DNA from: Ophioderma brevispina
Taxonomy: Eukaryota > Echinodermata > Ophiuroidea > Amphilepidida > Ophiodermatidae
Assembly (NCBI GenBank): GCA_023653785.1
Contig: JAMKCH010007199.1
Location: forward strand, 19,071-83,070
Direction of reading: 5' to 3'
DNA length: 64,000 nt
Positions 46,531 to 56,100 of this stretch are shown here, one piece after another (position 1 is the first letter of the stretch; each line of letters starts with the position of its first letter). The translations under genes were made by a program, and so were the position numbers. Under the pieces are notes generated by a model. That model was not told the origin of the DNA. It searched no databases and saw only the letters and a list, made by a program, of their open reading frames with translations.

Positions 46531-46885
46531 GCCTACATGCAAAAGCTTGGATATCCTGTAGTTTATTCTTACATTGTGCATATTTAAATGTTCTCACGAT
46601 CAAACTTTAAAAAAATTCAAAATCCAGAATCTGATGGCTACTTGACGACAGCAACTGGTATTTAAAGCCTCTCCCCTTCCCCCGTACAACCTGCCAATTC
46701 GTCACAATGGAACTTATGTGATTTTTGGCAACATGGCAAGAAATGGTAAGGCTTTAGAGGATTAGAGCTTAAATCTTTGGAAGATGCATTCCCCTTGGTT
46801 ATTAAAATAAATATACGATGTAATTATTCAATCAGAAATAATGTATGAAAGGTAGGAAGTGCAGGGGGGCTGGGGCTGGTTAGTC

Positions 46886-47104
46886 TTAAAGGTGCATTTT
46901 GCGATTTCAGAAACACTTAAGTTTCAGTTGTTTTCTAAAGAAATGTTTCATCCTTAAATGAACTGATATTTACAACACTTACAGAAATTACAAAATAACA
47001 TTATTTCCTCTGAGAAAACTGAATCTGCAGAAAGATATGGCATACACAATTAGGTATAAAAATCATGAGGACCCAAGTGTATCGATCACAAAATGCCCCT
47101 TTAA
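46886..47104. mobile_element. TTAA-flanked inverted-repeat element (AGGTGCATTTTG family)
   Basis: TTAA plus AGGTGCATTTTGCGAT at the left and ATCACAAAATGCCCCT plus TTAA at the right. About 210 bp, no coding capacity. Confidence 0.85.
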
Positions 47105-47285
47105 ATGCATTTAATTAAATAATTTTCTTTACATAAAGTTCAAGCTTACTTCTTTCAAAAAAGAAAATCCACACTATTCATCGGACATTCAAAAATTTGG
47201 TTTGCAAGGAAATGAACATCCCATTTGAATGTGCTATAAGGCTTCAAAATTAAATTAATGCGATACACAAAAACAATAACAAGCC

Positions 47286-47602
47286 TTAAGGCCCGTTCAT
47301 ACTTCACTGCATTGCAGTCTACCAAAATCGTTACTGCAATCACTTGCAATATTGCAACGCAATGCAGTACTGCAACAAAGTTAAAATTATTTTAACTGGC
47401 GATGCAGCAAGATGCAGTGGGGTGCAGTCATTGGTGCAGTATGCCATTTTTCCTGCAAACCTTCGCAAGTTTACTGCAACGTACTGCAACCTGTGACCTG
47501 TGCTGACCTGCAGTAAATCGATTAGGAGTGCAGCGGAAGTGACGGAACAATGCAGTAAATTTACTGCACAGCAATGCAGTGCAGTGGATGAACGGACCTT
47601 TA
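47286..47602. mobile_element. Inverted-repeat element packed with TGCAGT words
   Basis: The left end TTAAGGCCCGTTCATACTTC and right end GGATGAACGGACCTTTA are inverted repeats. Inside, TGCAGT, ACTGCA and GCAATGCAGT occur roughly every 10-20 bp on both strands. The left flank is TTAA, the right TTTA. No gene. Confidence 0.85.
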
Positions 47603-47880
47603 GAGTCTTGTATGCTGGCATCTTCCAGTCACTAAATACAAAAAATTCAACTAGCCTGACAACTGCTGCTTGTACAATAAACTTTTGCTTATTTCGGGCA
47701 CTTGGAGAAGTACCCAAGACGATGTGTGAGCCTTTTGCCCTCCCCCAGTTCACCATGTCAAAACTGAGATTTTACTGAAAGCTTTCATAAAACATAGCCG
47801 GAACATTTTCGATGCAACATTTACACAACAAATCTAAACTGAACAGTGTTTTGGGAGGAATGATTGTAAAAATGTTACAA

Positions 47881-48240
47881 TTAGGCATAAAAAAAGTATG
47901 TTTGTTTGGCGTAACGGAGAAAAAAAATCAGGGTCGGTCGGTCGGTTTTCTCAACATTTTACTCTAAAATGAATACATAATGCTACTATTTAAAGCTTTT
48001 TTCAATGACATAGCAAAGATCTTTTATTTTACTTGTTGTAGTTGCTTTGTTGTCTTGTTTTGTTATTTTTTTTTTTTTTTCGTCTTTGTGTTGGTAAAAA
48101 AAATATTTTTTTTTTAATTGTGGATGAAAATAATAGGTCGGTCGGCAGAATATTTTTTTATTTTGTGCTAATTGCATGAGTCGGCAGGTTTTTAGGGTCG
48201 GTCGGGTTACGCCAAACAAACAATTTTTTTTTATGCCTTA
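47881..48240. mobile_element. GGTCGG-type inverted-repeat element, full copy
   Basis: The left end TTAGGCATAAAAAAAGTATG and TTTGTTTGGCGTAAC pairs with GTTACGCCAAACAAACAA and TTTTATGCCTTA at the right. GGGTCGGTCGG stands next to both ends in opposite senses. About 360 bp. The right half of another copy opens this window, and a short piece (AGGGTCGGTCGGGTTCAAC) lies near 56337. Confidence 0.92.
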
Positions 48241-49068
48241 TCAGTCTATCATTTTCCAAAAAAATGGCTACAAACATGACCCATGAATGATAAATTCCTA
48301 ACACCCGTGCAGAGTCTGGAAATGAAAGTAGTAACCTACTGAAGCAGCAGCCAAAGCATTTTGATCAAACAAGGTACCAATATCTGAACAGAGGAGCATT
48401 CATGGTGTAATATAACATATGCAAATATGGATGTCACCCTCTGCTGTGTGTGGTGCCGGGGGGGGGGGGGGGGGAGATGAAGTTTCTACAAGGATCCAAT
48501 GTTTAAACTGCTCATATTATGTCATAATATAGCTCAAATTTTTGCCTTGGGTAACCAGAGGTAGAACAAAGTCAATGTGTCATATACACAAGGTCAAACA
48601 TTTAAAATGTTTTGATGAGTTGGTCTTAAAATATCTGTTCGGATATTTTTGTCATCATCATCATGAATGTCTAATTTAACATAACAAAGTTTACCATTAT
48701 ATTGGAAAGCTTTTAATCCTTCTTATCCCTCGTAGATTTTGTGAAGGTTACAGACCTAGGTTCGCTTGGACTCATTTGAATGCACTACATGCCGATTCCA
48801 AATGCATTTTCTTTGCCCATTCCAAATGCATTTTGCATGTCGATTACAATTATTTTTGAGGAAAATTACAAACTGAGCACACCACTGATGCAATCAATTA
48901 ATAATAAAAACTCTTGATTTATGTCAAACAGTAAGAATGGGTTATGCCTAGATTCCTCACAAAACAAGGTGAAATTTCAGTTCACAAAACTTGTGGACAA
49001 AATGACAGACAAAGCAGTTTTCTTCTCCACTAAGGAGCATGGCTTAGCATAGTTATCTGGGAAAATAT

Positions 49069-49268
49069 AGAATCACTGATGCAAAAACACCAAACAAATG
49101 CATCTACAGTCACATGCAGAGCCAAGCGAGCTATGACAAAGTTAGGAATAGATGGCATTGGATTTTTGCAATGAGAATTATAGTAGAGTTCAAGAGTTCT
49201 TGCATATTTACATGGGGTGGATGCCTCTTCTGCCATTTCAAAACATTGTGGCCATGGTAAAAAGTTAC
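49069..49268 (-). CDS. Candidate exon of an unknown minus-strand gene
   Basis: The acceptor CCAATTCTGTGCAG precedes a frame NFLPWPQCFEMAEEASTPCK that runs on as YARTLELYYN, PSIPNFVIARLALHVTVDAF and CISDSIF. The frame stays open to a stop at about 49030. No strong donor is visible, so it may be a last exon or end at a weak GTGTTT or GTAGAT site; the lower bound given is approximate. The composition looks coding. Same strand as the terminal exon at 45294-45427 but not linked by sequence. Confidence 0.35.
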
Positions 49269-49400
49269 TGCACAGAATTGGCACATTGGAAACCGATGAA
49301 TTCAGTTCTTACATTTATGGTCTGTCAATGATAAAAGACTAATGCCATGGTTGGCCAGGATGTCAAGGAGCTCAGAGTCTGCTTTGTGCTAATCTCTTAA

Positions 49401-49757
49401 AGACACTATCAGTGATTCATGTGAAAGACTCAAAACATTGAAATTTTGCAGGAATAGCTTAAAAGTGAAGGTTAAGTCTGTAGAATTCTCGTAAGTTTCT
49501 TTTCCCAACTGAAGAATTGACAGAAAAGGAAGAAAACGGCAGTGTTCAAAGATATGACTCCCCATTCAGTTACGTGTTACAGTAAGTGTCCGTACGGACA
49601 GTAATGACTAATATATCCGATTTTGTCCTTATTAGGTTGCTTTTGGCCTATCATTTGCAGGATATGTTAGGGTACCCGTACTTGGTACAGACATGCAAAA
49701 ATCTGATTTTTGATGATTTTTTTTATTTTCTGATTTAGCAAATCACTGATAGTGCCT
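49401..49757. mobile_element. TTAA-flanked inverted-repeat element (AGGCACTATCAGTGAT family), copy 3
   Basis: TTAA (49397-49400) precedes AGACACTATCAGTGATTC, and AATCACTGATAGTGCCT is followed by TTAA (49758-49761). It is the same length class as copies 1 and 2 and closest to copy 2. Confidence 0.93.
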
Positions 49758-49761
49758 TTAA

Positions 49762-52176
49762 AAGAATGGAGGCCAAATAAAAACTTACTTGCGTTATGTG
49801 TGTATTGATATAAGAATGCATTGTTTCTCCTATGCTGTGATAAGGAATAATATTTTGCAGTGTTGCAGGAAAGTTGTGTTCAAATAACAAAGTTTAATTA
49901 AATAATTGCTATGTTGTCATTCTGAAACTTCAATTGAAACACCAAGTTTTGTTATGAAATAATGTATTTCAGGTCAGCATTTACTTACTAGCTATATTAT
50001 TAATCAACATTTATATGAGTACCGTAAACTTTTTACCATGCAGCCATTAAAATAAATCCTCTTACCTCTCACAGTGAATGGACAGACCTAAAACTTTTAA
50101 TGAGGTGTCACTCATTTTGAAATCTACTATAAAATCAAGTCAAATCAATTCATACCTGGGCGGATACCTACAGACTCATCCGATTACATTCAAGAATAAT
50201 GGTTTTCTGGAGTGATTTTAAGATCCGATTCTGCACTGCTTTTTCTATAACAAAGCCATGTTATCAATACTACAAAATTAACAAAATTAAGGATTTTAAT
50301 GAATGGGAGGTCCTACACCTAACACAGTTTATTTTTTGTTTTGAAGAACCAAGCAATGAAAGACCTAGCAAATATCAAATAACCTCAAACACCAAGACCA
50401 TTTTGCACCTGCTTTGAAACACTGAGTCAATACGAACTATTCACCCATTATTTGCTCCGCAGAGAACAAAGAAAGAGGTCAATCATTCAAAAAATGGTTA
50501 TATCTTAAATTTCATCAGCAGTTTACAGCAGTATCAGTTCAACTTTCTATATTAATATTTCCACAAAGCAAATGCCATGACAGAGTCAACAGACTGTTGT
50601 GAACTGCACAATGGTTACACATATTCTCCTTCATGTAGTTATGTATGAATACCAACACACACCATTTGAACATGTGATGAAAATTATGTTCTACTAAACC
50701 TGGATTGATCAGCAGCTTTTTCCTCATAAATTTCTGTTATCAACTAGCCCATATTTAATTAAATCCCCCCTTTACTTAGTCAATATTAATCCATCCTTAA
50801 ATACACTGATGTTCTCACTAGTTACAATTTGCGCTGTTGGTGAGAAAGTTATTCAGAACATTCTGCTTAATGTGTTTTCATGTGTAAGACTAAAAACTAG
50901 CACTAAAGTTTGTTTCAAACTAAATTGGCAGAATATTGTGAACAAAATATGTGGTTACCACAGTAATATACCTTTCTAATGTACAGTATGCAAGCATACG
51001 AATTAACATGCTGTCCATATATATTATATCACGACTGCCTGTTAAAGAATCAACCAAACTCTAGCGCTAGCTTTTTAGCCTTACTTTTTTTGCGTATCAC
51101 AACAAAATTTCTCACGACAAAGATTTCTCAGAGTTCTACACCCGGACTGTATTATACAAAAGAGAAACATATTTATCTTGCAACAGATTACTGCCAATAC
51201 TAATTCATAATTTAGCTCATTCAAGCTGAACTTGAATATTTCACTTAATAGAATAGTTTACACGAGAAAAAAAAGAAATCTCAAATTAAGAAAATTGTTT
51301 ATAAACCCACCCTCCCTTCACTACGTATTTTACTTGATTTTCCCCCTTCACTCTTGCAGACCTCTCTCACAACAGAATTAGTAAATATATTCAGTCCCTC
51401 CAGGTGTTAGCATTTAAGTTTCTCCACCCTATCATGATAATGGACACTGCCATATCCCAGACAGCTCCATGTTCTGTAACATAACACACATAACAATATC
51501 TCTAAAGATATGCAATTCTGCACAATAAAAATACAAATATGTTTTTGTTTGCTTCATAAAATTTGCTTCACTTTTAAATAACACTTTTTGTCTTTGGTGT
51601 TTGTTCAACTCCAAACAATATAACAAAAACATTTCTATACGTAACAATATATTCTGTTTTTGAAAATAATATCTGGTCCATTTATCATTTTCATGATATG
51701 CCCAGAGTGGAGAAATAAAACAAAACAAAAAAACAATTTTTATAACAATTCTATGCATATTAACATGTTTACAATCATTTTTATTTCAATTCTTTGAGAA
51801 TTTTTAGAGAACAAAATTGTACGAAAATAGCACCCTTGAACCATTTTTCCATCAGGGTAAATTGTGATCTATTACATAATATGTACGAGTACTGTCACAT
51901 GTTTGCATCATGTTTTAAAGACAATCTGCATGTGATCCCTACATGATTATCACAAGAACGGGAATTGGGGGAGTCGACACCCGCTGATCACACGCCAAAC
52001 ATGTGATTGTCATGAGGGCCACATTTTTGGTTGATGCATTGAAAAATTTCTCGGAAACTTCAACCTGGAGGTAACTGACAAAATGGCTATGCATACTTCC
52101 GATGACGATAACCATTTTTCAGAATTTTTTTAGATTTGAGCACACACACTCTCTCTCACTCACACTCCTGTTTTCA
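49762..52176. other. Spacer or intron; a few exon-like frames without firm support
   Basis: Minus-strand frames near 50727-50650 (KKLLINPGLVEHNFHHMFKW, behind an ACAG) and near 51470-51380 (HGAVWDMAVSIIMIGWRNLN, behind GTTATGTTACAG) look coding but cannot be joined in phase to neighbours. They could be parts of the unknown gene ending at 45294. The rest is AT-rich without structure. Confidence 0.3.
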
Positions 52177-52290
52177 TTAGATCTGTTGACGTTGTAGTGC
52201 TACAACGTCGGCACGAAGCGCACGCATAGAGTGTGTGTCCACTAATATACACTTGGATGATGCATTGGATATATTGAAGTGGCACAGCTC
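52177..52290 (-). CDS. Weak candidate terminal exon, unknown product
   Basis: The acceptor GTTTTCTTTACAG ends just before 52290. The frame reads ELCHFNISNASSKCILVDTH and RALRADVVALQRQQI, then TAA (37 residues). It lies on the KPNB1 strand 718 bp past the KPNB1 stop. It could be an alternative KPNB1 3' exon or chance. I do not recognise it. Confidence 0.25.
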   Translation of the reverse strand, partial: ELCHFNISNASSKCILVDTHSMRALRADVVALQRQQI

Positions 52291-52490
52291 CTGTAAAGAA
52301 AACAAGACGGAAACAACAAGGGTCATTTCACAATTGCAACTGATACTGCAATTTTGGCTAAGTTTTGAAACTGTCAGGAAATGTTGGTATTGGTGAAAGA
52401 AACATGTGAGCCATTCTCCAAAAAGGCATTTCTGAAATATGTCACCTAATGCATTTTTAAATTCCACACAGATGGCCACCAGAGGTCACA

Positions 52491-52651
52491 CATACTCTAC
52501 TCATTGTCATAATTCCTTTTCTCTGCGTCCAGACTACGCCAGCATTCCCGCCAGACAGAACCACGAAATGCAGTCTGCGCATTACACGCAGCAACTCTCG
52601 TGCGCGTATGTGGACGACTATTTCAGAAAAGGAATTGGGATGGCGACTATA
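52491..52651. mobile_element. Small inverted-repeat element (CATAATTCCTTTT family), copy 2
   Basis: Left TCATAATTCCTTTTCTCTGC and right CAGAAAAGGAATTGGGATGG, with the same interior words as the copy at 18868-19050. It lies 19 bp from the hAT-like element at 52671. Confidence 0.82.
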
Positions 52652-52670
52652 CCAAAGAGATTACTATGTG

Positions 52671-52868
52671 CAGTGGTGTAACCAGCTTTTTTTCAGGGGG
52701 CAGAGGGGGGGGGCACACATATTTTCAGGGGGGCAAGATATATTAAAATTTGTTAGTATAGTATATGGCCTATGTAAATCACTAATTTTTCAGGGGGGCA
52801 AGAGGGGGGGCAAGATTCCCCACAGGGGGCAGGTGCCCTCCCTGCCCCCCCCTCTGGTTACGCCACTG
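52671..52868. mobile_element. hAT-like element just 3' of KPNB1, exact 8-bp target duplication
   Basis: CAGTGGTGTAACCAG and CTGGTTACGCCACTG are the ends. ACTATGTG stands on both sides (52663-52670 and 52869-52876). The interior is G-rich (CAGGGGGGCAAGAGGGGGG). It starts 140 bp past the KPNB1 stop, so it probably sits in the 3' UTR or right behind the gene. Confidence 0.95.
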
Positions 52869-53007
52869 ACTATGTGCCAGTCTGCCTGCAGCAGATGACA
52901 CAATAATCTCTAAGTTCCAGTCCATTTGAAAAGCCCACCTAATTATGGGGCTAATTGGTGTGAATCTAAAGAATAGTTTACACCATCTCGGACCTACCAT
53001 GTTGCTA

Positions 53008-53170
53008 TTACTGCGTGCTGTTCTTCAGTTTGCGAATCTCCTTGGTAGCCCAAGTTGCTAGAGTCTTTGTCTTGGTAACTTTAGACTTGCGGCCTTCAGT
53101 TAGAAGGTCCTGAACCAGCTGCCGTTCCAGAAGTTCTATGGTGCTTGTTCCAAAAGCAGTACAAAGATCA
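53008..53170 (-). CDS. KPNB1: KPNB1 last exon with stop codon
   Basis: Acceptor CCTGTATAG, one base completing a Gly codon, then 53 residues from [14 protein letters not shown] through [16 protein letters not shown] to STQ and TAA (53010-53008). It ends the HEAT array in the usual basic tail. Confidence 0.97.
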
Positions 53171-56100
53171 CTATACAGGAAATAGGAAAAGGAAATTGGC
53201 AGAATTAGAAAATAAACTCCCTTATATATCAGTTTTTATCATGCTTATGAAATTGATTTCAACCAAAAAATGTCATCTTTTTGAGATAAATGATTTTGCT
53301 ATTTTACTTCCTCTTCCTATTTTTTCTGTACCTGTCTTCTACTCTTGGCCAAATATTTATTATCTCTAATGAACAAATGAACCAAATACGAACAATGATG
53401 TCTGTGTTGCTTTCGGAGTAATGAGCTGATAGACCATACAAACCTTTTGTTATTTTATTATTTACTTAAGTGTACTTGGTCCCCAAAACATTTGTAACAC
53501 TTGTGGTTGAAAAAGTTAACAAGGTGATGCTTTCCATTTTGAAGAGGGAAAATTTTCCTATTGTTCTACCCTCTCTGGATTTAGTCCTTTTTGATCATTT
53601 CCAACAGCAGCGCGGAAGTCAGCCCCCATAATCCTTTGCGCGCAAAACCATATTATCGAATGGTGAAGTCCGTGTTGACTCCATTTCTTAGTTTGTCACC
53701 GTGGAGGTAACTTACAGTCAAGTGTACACAACCTAGCCTACGCTACGCTACGCTACAGAGTACAGTGTCATGAACAGTACATCACGAATTGTTAAGTACT
53801 GCACCTGAATTTGAAATTATCAAGACCCTTTTTATTCAAGTCCAAAAGAAAAACGCAAACAAATAGTCCAATATGCCAAGACACGATGGTACAAATCATA
53901 CATCCATGCCTAGACTCAGTCACCTTCCCCGGTACCGTCCATTCTCATGCAGTTTTTTTTATCGATTTCTTACCAAATGTGCCAACAGATACTTTACAAA
54001 TAAGTAAAAATGCTGGATAGATTCACTGAAACTTGTAATTACTAGAAATTATCTTTAGAGGTAGGGAATTATGTGGCGAAAGTATTACGAAAGTACGATT
54101 CGAATTGTCAACACAAAGCTGATACCGGCTTGTGACATAGTCATGTAAGTAGTCTCGTATTACGCGCCGCTGTTCTAATCATGCCGCTAGCGGACGTTGC
54201 ACCCAATTCCTATTCGCTCAATCATACATTGTAAATGCCCTACAGTGGTAACAGGTGGTTTTGGCTGGTTTTAAGAATTTCTCAAGATGAGTAATAAATA
54301 TGGAAAATACTCTTTAAAAAATTTGGCGCATTGCAATCGAGAACCATTTCTTGATCGTTCATAGACTACCGTTAGAAATTGAGGCCGCTAGACTAAGCGC
54401 AGCTCTCGATAATCTACAAGGAACGTTTGTTGTGTGGAAGTATGATTACGTGTAATTGCTATGAGAGGTTCCCGGCGGCACGGAAAAACAAACTTGTAGG
54501 CGAAAAGGTACTTGGGAAGGTCTTCTGAGCCGCTGTTATCATTTCCAGAACATCAGCTAGATTTTGGTTTGCAGCTATGAATTCAATTGGGTGCCATGTA
54601 TGAGGGGTAAAACTGCTGCTTGAGTGTGACACAAAGTGCTAGAGCAATATAAAGTGACCCCTGAATGACCTTTGAACTCCTCATCTGTTACCCAACATAA
54701 GACCCCTTGTCTCAATGTATAAGCATACAGTGTATTAACTTGATCTATCACTGCACTAAAAAGGTTTAAGTTGAAAAAGTGTCAACTAAAAGGTGTATAC
54801 TAAATGTCTACTAAATGTCTGACACACAGACAGGCAGACGAATCATGCTCACATAAGGGCTTTCCGATTGCATCGGAGACCTAAAAATACAGAATTTCCT
54901 GGCTTTTGAGGACTTGATTCTAAAGATTGAGCTGGTTATTATTTATGTTGGCTTACTCTACTTGACAGGAGTATCTCCCATAGAGCATGTTTACATTTAA
55001 TAAAATACAGCGTTCATTGAATGCATGTGTTGTCTGCCGTCACATGAGGTCACACGAAGTCGCCAATATGTGGTCACTACCCAAGGCCCATTGTATCAAA
55101 GTACCATGAAAGTGTGCACAGGTATGTGGAAACGGTGAGCAATTATGTTTAGGGTTAACATTTGGGTCAACATTTGGACTACAGACACAGATAGAGACAT
55201 ATACACACACTATCAAAGCAATCCCTATGAGCCATTTGCTTCACAGATGACAAAATATCATTGAATTTAATTTAGAATTATGTGGATAAAGCCTACGCAG
55301 GAGTCTTATCTTGAATTTGGTCTTGAATATTCGTTCACACATCATTAGGAGATTTCCGCGTTTGTGATTGGTTGAGAGCTGGTCATAAACAACGTTTAAT
55401 GCCTGCAGTAATCGATTTCTGATTACTTTTGGGGTAGGCATGTAGAAAGAGGTAGACGTGTGTACAATGAGCATGGCTGCTACGGCTATTATTGCCTCAA
55501 AATAAATATTGAAGCCAATATACTTGACTATTAATAAAAAAAATTAATAAAAAAATGTATTTTTTGGAATATGTGTTGAATAAAACAGAAAACATGCTTT
55601 CAAATATTTTGCATGTTAGTGCACATTCGAAGCACACACCTATTCTGTAATGGAACATCCCATTTGATACGTCGATCGTGCTGTTTTTCTCAAGTGTGAA
55701 GAAGACGAAAACATGACATGAAAAGAGTGACTTTGCAGCTGATTTTGGAGGATTTAAGGTACAAACATGCAAAATAATGATGTGTAAACGGGGTTCCATT
55801 CATGGATTTTCATGAGTAAACGGTTGTTTTGGCCCTCGGGCCGGCGCCGGCCTGCCCAAGCGTTTACTCATGAAAATCCATGAATGAACCCCTAATTTCA
55901 AAGTTGCCGTGTTTTGAAACTCCTTTTTCCCACTCAATACATAAATTGTATTTTATACAAATTGCTTAAACGGCATTGTCCAATTTCCTCACATAATCAG
56001 AATAGTAAAATCCACTGTCGTCCTTCGGTTCCATTAGCATCAATCTGCTTTACCTTGGCAGACCTATCAATATTTTCCATTACTGTGAGTTTAGAAATGT

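Noticed and set aside
47340..47778. Overlapping frames on both strands (138 and 92 residues)
   Set aside because: Half of each lies in the TGCAGT-rich element. The rest (47605-47760) looks mildly coding on both strands and I could not choose or find splice partners.
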